Source: Galbula dea (taxonomy: Eukaryota > Chordata > Aves > Piciformes > Galbulidae). From it: a DNA stretch of 64,000 bases. The position numbers and the translations under genes are program-made. Below, one piece after another: positions 45,191-58,920 of the stretch; position 1 is the stretch's first letter; the number at the start of each line of letters is the position of its first letter. The notes under the pieces were generated by a model. It searched no databases, had not been told where the DNA came from, and was given only the letters and a program-made list of their open reading frames with translations. The stretch lies in assembly GCA_013399015.1 (NCBI GenBank), contig VWZX01006538.1:1-64000 (forward strand). The letters are read 5' to 3'.

Positions 45191-48100
45191 TGAATCATTA
45201 CCTGAGCATCCCTATCTGTAATCTCTTTATATGAGTACATTTACATGAACCAGAATTATAATCCATATTTAAAATCCTACTGACAATTAGACAGATGTTA
45301 CAAATCTCTCTTTCACCTTTATGCATGCAAATATGCAAATAATTAGTTTTGAGGCTGCAGCTTAAGAGTAAAGCATTTTAGTAAGAAACCAAGGCTATAT
45401 ACATGCAAAAGTTATTCTATAATTAAGACAGTTTTAGTTTGTTTGCCTGAAAATGAAATGTTAGTTCAGCCAAGAGATCGATCTAGTGATTGCTAGTACA
45501 GTTTGAAGTCATGCTCATAAATTATAGGGACACAAATTAATTTAAAAACAAATTTGAATCTGATCACCATATACAGTATGGCCACCATTAAAAATGTCCT
45601 ATGATTTTATCAGACTGCAATCTTTTATGGGCAGTTTCACCAACACACTATTTATCCTGAGTTTTCTTTTTTTAAAAAAACGCAAAATCTAAAATGGCCC
45701 AATTATTTGTAAGAATGAGACTAATAAAGACAACGTTCTTTATCCATATGAGTAAACACAGGCATTTTTGCAAGACCTGTAAGCCTCATGCTTTATGTCA
45801 AGAACATAATGGTTGGCAAAAGAGAGGCAGATGTCTCAGGTATCTGTCCATATGAGCTTTTGTCTGTAATGCATATTGATAAAACCTGTTATATTCTACA
45901 CAGCTACACTGAATACATACACATTTACGCACTGCTCTGATTTCTACTCTATTTTTCTGTAGCATATTTTGTCCCTGTAAATACAGCGACAAAATATATT
46001 TTTCCCTTTACTCAGATCCTATTTTAACCACTTCAGTGTATAATGGTACATTTCTTTAGAATAACTTATTTTTAAATCCTCTCCCCTTTTTTCAAGAGGT
46101 TTTTTTGTTTTATTTGTTTGTTTTCCAGACACAATCTTCCCTCACATGCTCTTATTGGTGGCATTTTTTCCTCTAACTAAAGGTCTAAAACCTAACTTTC
46201 CATCTCCTCTTCCAAAGTATGTATGTATTTCCTTTTTGCTCCCTGCCCTTTCTATCCAGCCATCTTTGGCCTCAGTTTCTCCATTACTGTCTCCTTGCTA
46301 CCCCTGTCTCTACATCCATTCTGGCTTTGACTGGGTAAGGCAGCTCTAGCACATTCAGATGAAGACTGGCTTTGTGTAAGCTAGGTTGAGCTACTGTTTT
46401 GAATTGGATTTTCAAACCACATCACTACTGGAAGGCATGAAGCTGGACATGGGGTAGTGAAAGACTGTTACTTCTTCAATGTCCCAAAGCACACCAGTGA
46501 ATTCAGGGATATAGCCTGATGTCACTAAACCTTTGCATTTGTAGACTTCCAGTGAGTTGCAAGACTTATATCGACACTGCATTAGGCCAAGACTTCTGTC
46601 ATCATATAGTTTTAAAATTGACTTAACAGCACTTCACATCACTGAGCTCTGCAGATGTCCACACTGATGTAACTATATGTCACCTTCTCCATGCAATTAA
46701 ATAACACCGTAAATATGATTTCAAATATCTGAATGCAAGTATATGAATTCATACAGTACAGATGGTCAGGTTCATAAACTCATGACTGGATTACACTGTT
46801 TCATCCATGCAATACCAATCTGTGAAAGATATTTTAATCTAGGCTTTCTCCTCAATTACCTCTAGCTTCTTCAAAAAATAGCATCTGAGAAAGAGAACAC
46901 ACAAGAGCAGAAACCGGTTATAAACCACGTTGTACCAAGGCAGTTTGAGGTTAAGTTGCAAGAATGAGATACATTTATTAGGGGACCAGACTACATAGAT
47001 TTTACCAGTAGGAAAAAAAAAAAAGAAAAAAAAAAAGAAATTGTTTTTCTTTACTGATGAAATACATCCTAGATGTCAAGGGCTTGATGTATCCTTCACA
47101 ATTCAGTGGCTCCCAAATCTCACAGATGGTATGCTGGAGCTGCAATTGTCATTTTACTCGAAACACCATAGTGAGGCAAGAATCTCACAACTGCTTTGTA
47201 TTAAAAGATTAATTTAGAGCAAAATTGCTTGAAAAATACATGAAGCTATGTCAACCGACATCAGATGAGTTTCACTTTACAAAAGGAACTCACTAGCTGA
47301 CCCAGGAGATATAAGGTTGAATACTCATTAAAAAGTCTTCTGACATCTCTCTTCATAACCAGCCATGTCCCCTGAGACCCTACATTTCTGCTCCAGAGCC
47401 TGCATCCAAGATGCCAGTGTCCAAGCATTCTTACAAAATTAGTCACGGGCGTACAAAGGGATTTAGTGATTGTGAGACCAAAGTTTAGAAACCTCCACAG
47501 CTAAATGACAAGCAAGAAGGGATCTGGGAAATGCAGAGGTTTTAAGAAACATTTAGGCTGTTTTCAGGCCAGAGAAGCCTGATTGTGGGGATGGATGCTC
47601 TGTGGAATCTCACAGTTGAGCATCCTGATACCACTACCCCTGGCATTAGAGCAGGATCGTACGCTACTGAGGAAAGGGAACCACCATCACAAACATTTAA
47701 TCATATTATGGAACAAAATGGCATGATGCTGGACAGAAAGCACATACTTAAATTCCCTGAGAGTGCATGTCCCAACACAAGCCTGGCAGCTTTGCCTACT
47801 GGGCACCTCAAGACACATTCCCTTTGCAAAGCCTCTCCTCAACAGCCTACCAGTTCTGCTGGGAGCTGGGTCTCCACACCAGCATCTCTTGAATGCACAG
47901 GAAACCAGATGCAGGTCAGAATGTGAGACTGGTGCTGTATTTAATTCCACAGATACTTGGGAGAATGGTTCAAAGGCCAACAAGTTACATTTCTCTTAAA
48001 CACCCAACTGCCTCATTACTAGTACACTGGCACTTGCTCAGCATTTTCACCCATGTTCACTTTCAATGGAAAATAAAGTTCTTTTAGATTTTATTCTTAA

Positions 48101-51100
48101 AGATGAATGTTTTCACCATGCTGTTTCTCATGACAACTCTGCAGGGTCATTTGCCATTTTACTGGTGTAACTGTTAAGTAACCGGTTGTGAAATAATTAC
48201 AGGTGAAAGTTCAGTGACTCAACTTCCCATCATCAACACAAATATGTGCATGTATCAGAAACATAAACATGCCATGTTGCATGTTGAAGGATCCTGATGG
48301 AAATCTCAGGTAAAGCAGAATCTCTCACAAGTTTAATTAATGGATAGTCCTCTGACCAGTTATTCTTCTCTCAAATTGCTATGGACCACAACACTAGCCA
48401 TGTGAAATGGCCATTACCGAAAATTGCACCAACAAAGGAATAACTGAGTACCTGAAGCCTCTGCATATAAATATACATTATATACAAACAGAAGGTTTTA
48501 GATAGATAGATGGCCAGGCAGATACATAACGTTAAGTTCTTTGAGTGTAAATAAAACCAGTATCTATGCTTCGGCTTTAAGGATATGACTGCAGCTACAG
48601 GTATTAAGACAGTAAAACTCATCAAAGCAATTCAAACTATAAGCGGAATTCTTCAAAATGAAATGTGGCTAAATATTAAATATTTGCCTGAGTTACCCCA
48701 ATAATTTCTAACTGAAATAAATGGAATGATAAAGGCAAAATATTACTGCATAAAGGAAATTAAACTGTGCTTTCTCTTTTGTTAGGTTTATGTCATCTCT
48801 CCAGTTTACACTATCTATAGGTGGAGAGGAATAGGCTAAATGTAGAAACATGTTATGTATTTTGTGACAGTCAAAATACCAGCCAGGAGCATAATGAAAA
48901 TGTTTATATGAAAAATCTCCTGAAACTTCCAAGGTATAAAAATAAAAACCTCAATAGTTCTGACCACCTGACTTCAAAACAGAAATAATCTATACAGGAA
49001 AGTCCCATTATCACCCTAGCCCACTTAGCTTTCACCTCACAATTCAAGGATTTTCAGTAGAGTACATTATCTAGTAATAATGAGCATACCGCAATCATTA
49101 GACATTGAAATCACTGAAGTTTGAGAGCTGTAAAGGTTTCTCACNAAGAGAGAAAATACATGAGGTAAAAACATGAGTAAAAAAGGTATTTACATTGTGT
49201 TCATTGTATTTTAAAGTATATTCATTACAGACGAAAGTAGATGCCAACAAATAACATCTTATTCTGCCACTGGTTAACAGTCTCCTTAATAAAGATACTT
49301 TTCCACACACAGGAAGACCACCACTTTGCACTGATGTAACTCAGAGCTGAATGCTCTAACCCATGCTCTTTCTTTTCACTACTCCCTCTAGATTTCTCTC
49401 CTATAGTCCTTCATGCAACAGCAGCAGCAACAAAAAGGACAGCTAACTTCTTCCTGTGACAAGACTCTGCTGTGTTCAGGCACACATTAGTGCTCCTCCA
49501 AGCAATGGTGCACAACCTCTGCCACCCTCCTGGCCATTGTGGCAACTTACCAAGAAAGTGAGAGGCAAAATTCATTTGCATGTATATTTTAAAACTGCAC
49601 AGAGATTTGAATCAGAGAAAAAATGAAAAGGGGGGGAAAAAAAGAGTAATTCTTATTATGGAGAACTCAGATTGTTCAGAGCTATAAAACCTCTGTGAAA
49701 GAAGAAAGAGAAAGCTGACACCACGTGTCTTAAAATCAACATGCACGCAAGCACTGCATATGGTCTGGAACGGCTGCATATCCTGCAGCTTTGTGCATGC
49801 TAGATTACTATATGAAATTAGCACTGTAAAAGAGATACTCTCTGCTTAGCTCCTCTCCAGGTGAAAAATTTTATGCTTAATCTTGAGGATGCTGAGCCCT
49901 CTGGAAAGTAGAGGCAATGAGAAAGGTCTGTGATCCATCTTCACCTGTTTGATGAGCTTTTTGCTGGCAACAAAGGGAGTTTTCCCTTCTCACGCATTAT
50001 TTCATTGAAGTTGTTAATTCTTTATTTTACCTGACTCTGTCCTGCGGAGCCACAGTTGATGCTTGTCCTGACAAAGGAGGGCAGTCATTCAGAAGCACAT
50101 GTCCCACAGCAGCCTGCAAGCCTCTGCCCCACAGCAGTGAACAGCATTGAGGCATCATGCTGCTCCACCTGGAGAAGCTCTCTGATCATTTTGATTGCAA
50201 ATGGTCACTTCAGGTAGATCCTAGTGCTATATTGACTGAGGTGTAGAAGAGCAGCCTTCAGGGAGGGTATAGGCACAAGAATTTTACTCTCCCTCCATTT
50301 TTACGATTGTGGAGGGCATAGTCCATGCCTGTTCCTCCAAGCCAAGTCCATTTATCGTCACACCACCTCACCAGACTTCCTTAGCCATATAGGCCCTGTG
50401 TGCTGAAGTAACATTTCACCCATTCGGCATCTAGCGGTCTGGGAATGTGCACAAGAGGCAAACCTGTTTCTCAGGCCCGATTCTTCAAAACACCACAGAC
50501 ATACTCAACGAGTCCAGCTGACACCAGTGAAACTCCACCAGCAGGACTGCAATAGGGTAAGTCTTTCATCTGTCACTTATATCATCACAAATCAAAGCAG
50601 AAGCCAAGCAACGAAAACCTCAAACAGCACCACAGAGGGGAAAACGTCACCCTCAACCAGTTTCATATTACTATATAAACAATAAAAAGAACATTGTAAT
50701 GACCCCCAAAGCAAGTACTGAACACCCTGGGAAGTGCAGAGTGACAATTAATAGCACTACGCACCTGATGAAATATGCATTGTTACTCACAGAAATATCA
50801 GAAGGCTTCCTATATTCGAGGGAACAGAATTAAAATATAGCTACTGGAGAGAAACTCCCATGGCCCATAAAAAGTGCCTTTTAAAGAATAAGTAGCCTGT
50901 AAATTGAGGAATAGGAAACCATACAAAGCAACATCTATTTTTTAATCTGCTTTGCAGTTCTATTTAAAACATCTTGTAAAAAGCTTAAGACCATACAACT
51001 TTTATTGGTTCAAGATAAAATGCACTCTTACGCCTGTGCAGTATCTACAGTGAAGACCTAGAATATGTACTGCCTCTAAACATCTTTGTGCAGTCTTTGG

Positions 51101-52645
51101 TGCAACAGAAATCTCAAAAACATTCCAGATAAAAAAGATTTTTAAACTTAAATCATCAAACAACCCAGCCTGCAGCTGCAATTTGGCTTTTTTTTTTTTT
51201 TCTAGCCACTCACATGTCATACATCAAAACCAGAACAACAAAAAGCAGTGAAAGTGTGATCACTGATTAACAGTTTGGGCACCCATTGTTATTCTACTGA
51301 AACTTCCCAAGAACCAAAGCAATTTTAAGATAGATTATATATACATAGATATGTATATACAGAAATATACACAATCTGAAAAGAACTAGGAGATAAGTGA
51401 TCTACAGCTGCTCTGTGTTGTTAACTGCATAGTACAGTTGTTTAATACCAATCATTTCATGTCTGTCTGCTTCAACAATACGAACACAACAGATAACAGT
51501 TTTTGTCAGAATAAATCAGTATGCAGATCACCTCTGGAAAAAAAAAGGCCAGAAGAAAGAAGGGTGGAAAATTACAGCTTGAGAAGCAATGGAAAGACAT
51601 TTTAAGAAGCCTCTGCTCTCCAGTGGCACAGCCAAAATGCTAACAGGATGGTCAGGGTTGGTGTGAAACCTCTAACTTCTGTATGACAAAGTCATTATTA
51701 TTATTCAAGGGGGAGTGCAGAGGTGGTATTTTCTGTGGAACAAGACATTCCTTGTGCCAGAGGGATCCTGTGGGAATATCCACATGGATACATAGACAGG
51801 CACGTGCAACAAAAATTAAGGAAGACTTTTGCAGTATCCAGGATATTGCCATTGCTTATGGGGTTGCACCAAATACAAACATGAGGCTTAAATGTTACAT
51901 TGCTGAGAACATCTGTTTGCTACGCAGTAAAATTTCTCAAGTCCCTATCACATCAGGCATGTATGCCCCATTTTGGTTTCATCATCTCTTGCTCTTCAAC
52001 ACAAGCTATTCCCATAATAATTTATATCTCACTTTATCAGCATCCATGAAACTTTTCGTTGTCTGTCACCAAACATGTAAACATAAATAATGTGTAATTT
52101 CACTTCGGTATTTAACTAATCATGCATATACTGAACTATTATACTAGAAGTCAATAAAGATAACATATTGCACTTATATTTTACTTGGCTCTATTTAAAT
52201 TATAGCCAGGCCATCAGAGCTTTAGGTTGATATGACTTTACTGAATTCCACGGCAATTTGTCAATTTAAATCAGCTGAGAATGTGGTAATGATGTCACAT
52301 CACACAAAGTACAACAGACAAATAACTTGGAACAGAATACACACGGGAATACACTGTAAGCAGCCACAGTAACATTGAAGCGCTCATTTTTACCAGTCAT
52401 TTATGATTATTTGCTCAGCAAGTACGTCACAAGCTCTGCAAATGTTACATACACTAAAATATTCTGCAAACATGCTTCAGAAACTGCCACACAAGACAAG
52501 ACATGGCACCTTTCACTGAGGCCTTTCATCAAGTCAAAGACTTGACCCACTCTGCTGTTGGCTGATGCCTTACTAGTAAGGGAAATGAGGAAGACCTCTG
52601 TAGCCAGTATTAAGGCTTTTCTTGACACTAAATGTCAATCAGTTT
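45191..52645 (-). other. PARP8: PARP8 intron segment: 7.5 kb without recognised repeats
   Basis: AT-rich unique DNA. It holds A-rich runs near 47011-47040, a single ambiguous N at 49145 not obviously linked to a repeat, a G/A-rich run near 49618-49646 and a T-run near 51189-51201. Open frames under 136 codons match nothing known. Confidence 0.6.
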
Positions 52646-53279
52646 CACAGAATCACAGAATGTTAGGAGTTGGAAGGGACCTCGAAAGATCATCTAGTCC
52701 AACTCCCCTGCCACAGCAGGATTCCCTAGACCAGGTCACACAGAAGCATGTCCAGATGGGTTTTGAATACCTCCGGAGAAGGAGACCCCACAACCTCTCT
52801 AGGCAGTCTGTGCCAGTGCTCTGGCATACTCACTGGGAAAAATTTTTTTCTTGTATTCACACCAAACCTCCTATGCTTCAGCTTATAAACACTGCCCCTT
52901 GTCTTGTCACTGGGTTTCACTGAGAAGAGCCTACCCCATCCTCCTGACACTCACCCTTCACATATTTAAAAGCATAGATGAGGTCACCCCTTAGTCTCCT
53001 CTTCTCCAAGCTAATGACACACAGCCCCCTCAGCCTTTCCTCATGTGGAAGATGTTTCACCCCCTTCATCATCTTCGTAGCTCTGTGCAGGACTCTTTCC
53101 AGCAGTTCCCTATCCTTCTTCAACTGAGGGGCCCAGAACTGGACACAAGATTCCAGATGCAGCCTCACCAGGATAAATGGGGAGAAAAACCTCTCTTGAC
53201 CTACTAACCACATCCCTTCTAATACATCCCAGAATACCACTGGCCCTCCTGGCCACAAGAGCACACTGCTGGCTCATGG
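52646..53279 (-). mobile_element. CR1 LINE, 3' part up to an assembly N
   Basis: Reverse-strand CR1 with terminus CACAGAATCACAGAATGTTAG. On the minus strand it reads LKKDRELLERVLHRATKMMK and FGVNTRKKFFPVSMPEHW then HRLPREVVGSPS. Together with the copy at 58921 it has lost two bases in the motif normally reading CTGACCCCATCC, a shared change that links the two. It ends at ...MSQQCALVA, just before the N at 53280. Confidence 0.94.
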
Positions 53280-53280
53280 N

Positions 53281-53797
53281 GGCCTCCAACTAGACTCCAT
53301 CCCACTGACCACAACTCTCTGACTTCTGTCCTTCAACCAGTTCACAGTCCACCTCACTACCCAATCAGCCAGACCACACTTCCTCAGTTTAGCTGCAAGG
53401 ATGCTGCGGGAGACAGCGTCAAATACTTTACTGAAATCAAGAGAAACCACATCCACTACTCTACCGTCATCTATCCACCCTGTTATGTCCTCATAAAAGG
53501 CTATCAGGTTGGTCAAACATGACTTGCCCTTGGTAAACCCATGCTGACTGCTCCTAATGACCCCCTTAGCCTTGATATGCCTAGAGACAGAGTCGAGGAC
53601 AAATTGTTCCATCACCTTTCCAGGGACGGAGGTGAGGTTGACTGGTCTAGAGTTATCCGGCTCCTCCTTCCTGCCCTTTTTGAAGACTGAGTGATGTTTG
53701 CCTTCGTCCAATCCCCAGGCACCTCTCCTGTCCCCCAGGTCTTACCAAAAATGACGGACAGTGGCTTGGTAATGACTTCTGCCACTATGTCCTCCAT
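53281..53797 (-). mobile_element. CR1 LINE, RT fingers and palm start (5' part)
   Basis: The 5' half of the same insertion: minus-strand FKKGRKEEPDNSRPVNLTSV, then HGFTKGKSCLTNLIAFYED, and VDVVSLDFSKVFDAVSRSIL (the first RT catalytic Asp region). It stops at VVVSGMESSWR at the N. The roughly 355 nt that should follow, including the FADD box, are absent. Confidence 0.94.
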
Positions 53798-56700
53798 GAA
53801 TAAAATCAATAGCTTTTGTAATTTTTAATCTTACTCATGTAGCTGCAACTTCTGTTCTCTTCATGGACAGCAAATGCATAATCTCTATTAGCACCATGGG
53901 AGGCAACCGTCTTCCACACATCCATGCCTGCCTTGAAGCCAGAGAGTGCTTTATGCAAAAAGTATACATACTCTGTACCTCTGTTGTCCTCAGCAAAAGC
54001 CATTTTTTAGCTGAACTACAGGATGCATGCGTTTCTTCATGCCTTAAATAAAGGCAGACATTTTTATGAAATAGTAATTCTTAATATCTAGTTATTGTTC
54101 TTTAAGCAGAGAAACAGTATATTAAGAACTTATTCATCACAAAAGGGACAATGTAAAACAAATAAAAACTTATCCATAAAACATAAAGTCAGGTACAGAA
54201 AGAGCCTGCCGTTTCCCTCCACTCATCTACTTCGTACAGTGTGCTTCACAGACAGAATGCATTTTTTTAATTCATTATATACAGCTAAAACCAAATAACT
54301 CTAGAATTTCCCACAATTTGTCATTTTAAATAAGAATATCAAAAGCAAACAAAACATAACAGTCAAAACATGGAAATGTAAATAGCCTCAGATTATCAAG
54401 CAAAATACCTTAACAAGAACTAAACTGTTTAATACCATGAAATTCTATTTCAGTAATGAAGGTAGAACAGCTCGTAAGACTGAAGTTTGATGTAAAAATT
54501 CTATCAACAGTTAAATCTGGCACAGAAGAAATGCAGAAAGCAGGACTGTATACCAAAGGCAATGCTATTCCTGTTTAATACAAAACCAACAACAATAACA
54601 AAGTATGTGCGCATAGGTCCACTAACAGTAACAGGGCTTGCATCTTTTTGGGGTTGATGACTGTAACTCTTTGTGTCGTACTCTAAGAGGCCAATATTAA
54701 ATTAATTTAAAACTTCTGTTGGCTTGAGTTAACAAAAATACTTTATGCCCAGGGAGATTCTTGCAGAGGTTATGTTCCTCCTGTTGCTACCTGAACGTAT
54801 CCAATTTCACTGTTCTTGTCGTTCACTGAAATGAAAACGAGTCCTTCTTCAACATGCAAGCCTACAAAACCCTACCACTGAAGAGAAATAAACTCAGTTT
54901 TGAATGGTAACTCGATTAGAGCTACAACAATATAACAAAATATTTTGTGTAATATTCACAGAAGTGCATTAAACCTCTAGATTACTTTTATTTATCTAAT
55001 TCCCTACCTGTAGGGGAAGGCTATTGATAGCGTATATAACTGCCATACTAAGGCATTAACCAAATGTATGTTTTCTAGCAGTTCTAATATTTGAAAGTTA
55101 TATTTTTCTCTCAGAAATACTGTACAACTTTTGTGTGTGTGTGTGTTTTTTTTTGTTTTGCTTTGTGCTTTTTTGTTAATTAATGTTTCTACTGTTCTGC
55201 ACATATATGCATCGAAATGGCCACATTTCACAGATTTTTAATGTGAAGAATGTCAGCATGTTCCCTTTAGGTTTTTCCACAGTACAGTCCTCATAAATAA
55301 ATCACCATCTCTAATTCAACAAATAATTACTTAAACATAAAGCTCTGAAACCATTTTGGGACTCAGCTTAAGATTTAATACTGATTCCAAGTAAGAGAGG
55401 TGAAGAGGTTCTCATGCAGTTTAGCAAATCAGGTTCTTAAAAGAGAACCCCGTGACAACCAGGTTTTCAGATCCTAAAGCTAAAAAAAGCAGAGGAAGAA
55501 AAGCATAAATTTGGCAACTGGTCTTCTGTCTGTGTCCTTCGTAATGCCAGCGCTACGGTAAGAAAGCAAATCTTCCCTTGGATAGGTTGCAGTTCTCTCA
55601 ACATCCAAGAAAGTAGTCAAAAAATGAAAATATATTTGCAAAGATGGCAGAAAACAGAACTCTGCTTTTCACAGCTCCCTCTTAGTGACCAAAATCACTT
55701 GGATTGCTATTCACTAAGAGTAGTCAGAGCCAAATGAAAAATCCAGCAGTATCACTGTGGACCCAAGGGAGTCTCATCACATCAGTTGAAGTACTCCAGA
55801 TTTATATAGTTGTAATTAAGATCAAGAAGTTGACTATCAGCAAGTACTTTCATGACAATGAAGCACTTCCTGGTTTTAACACCTCTATCAACCCCAGGTT
55901 CTAATCTGATAGAAAAGCTTTCTAATTATTTTCATATTTTGCTGTATGTATGATTATTACTCTCAATAGAATTTGAAATTTTCCATGTTAAGGAAAAGAG
56001 TAAGCAAGAATGTGTGATATAAAAAAAAAATATTCTACAGTTTGCAGAAAAGCTAATGACCTGGAATGCCATGTCTAACCCACAGGCTGTTTTTCTGCTT
56101 CAGAGCAAATCTGTCTGTCACAAACACCTTACTGGGTAGAAACATGAGAGTTAAACAGTGCGAAGTAATCCTGCCCTGTAGCTTGGCTCTTAAAATATGA
56201 AAAATTCTTATCTATAAGCATAAAATAGAACATTCATTTAAAGATGGCAACCTGTATGAGACAAAATGCAGAATGCTACTCTGTTTGAAAGGAACTTATC
56301 TTTAACTATATGCTGCTTTCCACAAATGTTGTATCACCGTATTTGCACTCTCTTTTGGCAAACAGTACATTTCACCACACAGGAGACATGCTGTTGCCCC
56401 TTTTATTTCTGATCAATGCCTCAAGGCTGGGAAGAGATATTTAGAGAGTTTGCTAGTTTCTTTGAGTTTCCTCTTTGCCCTCAATCCTTTGCTTCAGACA
56501 GACTCTCACTGAACACTGAACACTGAGCTGAGCATTGAGGAAGTCTCCCTCAGAGAACTGATTCAGCTCAATCCTAATTGCCAGGACACATCACGGTCTT
56601 CTACAACCACCAGGAGAAGCCAACACATTCTATAGGGCACATAAAAGTACTCTGCCTTCAAGAAAGATGCTGACCCTCCAACCTTTGCCCTAAGACTGCA

Positions 56701-57182
56701 TTCTCCCTGCTACCTTACATAAGCATGTGCAAGACCTTGACTTACTCTCACAGGATTACATAAAGCCAAAAGCATGTATGATGGAGTTCAGCCCTTACAG
56801 TAGGTGAATATCAATGTCTGACATAAAGCTCCATGGAGATAAAGCGTCCTCCCAGGTAAAGTCTGACTCATAAAAGCAACGGTTGTTCCTGGACCTTAGG
56901 CAAGGCTCTTTACTGCCCTTCTTCTCACAGAAATAGGCTGGGTGCAATCTTGTATGAGTATGAAGAAGGTTGTCAGGGGAAGGTGATGTTATTTCTGTAC
57001 CTTGTCTAGTCCCTCCTCTTTCAATGAGATTTTCTAGCTATCACTGCACAGGATAGCAGCCTTATCTTTATGAGTCAATTTCAGCCTGTTAAAATGAGCT
57101 CCTTTTCCTCAGAGGAGACCAATTCAATGAAACATCTGTAAAATAATCTTCAGCCTCCTGTATCAAGGAGGATATTAATGCA
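53798..57182 (-). other. PARP8: PARP8 intron segment, unique sequence
   Basis: Contains a (TG)n plus T-run at 55131-55154 and a small tandem ACTGAAC repeat near 56509-56527. No exon or repeat family recognised. Confidence 0.6.
55131..55154. repeat. (TG)n microsatellite with T-run
   Basis: About eight TG units followed by T9. Confidence 0.85.
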
Positions 57183-58177
57183 GTCAATGGCTCTACATAT
57201 GGGTGGAGACTGGTGGTGAGTGGTATCCCTCAGGGCCCTGTCTTGGGACTGGTGCTCTTCAACACCTTTATTAACGTCACTGACAGTGGGATCAAGTGCA
57301 CCCTTAGCAAGTTTGCAGATGACACAAAGCTGAGTGGTACACTTGATACACTAGAAGGACAGGATGCCATCCAGAAGGACTTGGTGAAAAGTGGGCCCGT
57401 GAGAACCATATGAGATTCAGCAAGTCCAAGTGTAAGGTTGCGCACTTGAGCTGGGGCAATGCTAGGCATGAGTACAGTCTAGGACATGAACTAATTGAGA
57501 GCAGCCCTGCAGAGAAGGACTTAGGGGTCATAGTGGATGAAAACCTGGAAATGAGCCAGCAATATACACATGCAGCCCAGAAAGCCAAACAAATCCTGGT
57601 CTGCATCAGGAAAGGAATGACCAGCACGTCTAGGGAGGCGATTCTGCCCCTCTACTCTGCCCTTGAGACCCCACCTGGAGTACTGCCTACAGGTCTGGGG
57701 TCCTCAGCATAAGAAACACATGGACCTTTTACAGTGGGTCCAGAGGAGAGCCACAAAGATGACCAGAGGACTGGAGCACATGCCCTGTGAGGGCAGGGTG
57801 AGAGAGCTGGGATTGTTTTGCTCAGAGAACAAGAAGAGAAGGCTTTGGGGGGACCTAAAGGGGTACATAGAAGTGAGGGAGAGACTCTTTACCTGGATAG
57901 AAAGTGACAGCACAAGGGGGAATGGCTTCAAACTGAAGGAGGGAAGATTTAGATTGGATGTTAGGAAGAAATTCTTTACGCAGAGGGTAGTGAGACACTG
58001 GGACAGCTTGCCCAGAGAGGTTATGACTGTCCCATCCCTAGCTGTGTTCAAGGCCAGCTTGGATGTGGCCCTGGGCAACCTGGTCCAGTGGGTGGCATCT
58101 CCGACCACGGCAGGGGGTTTGGAACTAGATGATCTTTAATGTCCCTTCCAACCCGGGACATTCTATGAATCCATGAA
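57183..58177 (+). mobile_element. CR1 LINE, ~1 kb, second subfamily
   Basis: Begins GTCAATGGCTCTACATATGG and carries GIPQGPVLGLVLFNTFIN and an intact KFADDTKL. A frame break near 57400 separates it from a long C-terminal frame with WVQRRATKMTRGLEHMPCEG and RFRLDVRKKFFTQRVVRHW. It ends with the hairpin and ACATTCTATGAATCCATGA. Antisense to PARP8. Confidence 0.95.
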
Positions 58178-58920
58178 TGATTCCTCCTTCTAATTCTTCC
58201 CTCCTAAATGAGATTTATTTAATGTCAAGGCAGAATTATACATTGAAGTTATTCTGCATTTACTCACATTTCATCTCTTCCTTTGTTTTAATTGTAACTA
58301 AATTGAACTCCCCCAGCAGTTTAAAATTCACTTGAAGTGTATTAAAGTAGATATTTTGACTCTGAAGAATTAGATGCTGACTCAAGTAAGAATTTACATT
58401 CTGCATAGTAAGTAAATCATGGAAAAAACATACCAACAGGTATCTTCAGCTCTTTATTTATAACTGATGAAAAATATGGGAAATTATTACAGACTAACAG
58501 AAAAAGCCAGAAATGGCATTAGTCTCAGTATAGAGAAAAAGCCATCAAAATTAATTTTGTCAGACTGAATGCTGCTTTCAAATTTTTTTCTTATCAAGAC
58601 TTTAACAATGACATCGTACAGAGGTTTTTTGGTACTTAGTATGTTAAAATATATGATGAAAGAAGTCACTGAAAACATTTTCTGAAAAGACATTCAAGCA
58701 CTCTTCCTAACTTCATGCTGGTGAACCATTCAAACAACAGTGCATACATCCGTATGACAAAAACACCCTCATGAAGACTGTGATGCTTTTTAAAGCTGAT
58801 AAGCAAGGCAGAGTAATACTGAGATGACTCTGCAGTGTGGGAGTTTGGCACTTCTAAAAACTAGGCCATTCATTGAAGTGCCTAAAACCACATCTGTCTC
58901 ACTGAAAGGTAAATGTTCAC
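58178..58920 (-). other. PARP8: PARP8 intron segment between oppositely oriented CR1s
   Basis: About 740 bp of AT-rich unique DNA that would form the loop of an inverted CR1 pair. Nothing else recognised. Confidence 0.6.

Noticed and set aside
49145..49145. Single N as another repeat-linked assembly break
   Set aside because: No CR1 or duplicate sequence flanks it; it looks like one ambiguous base.
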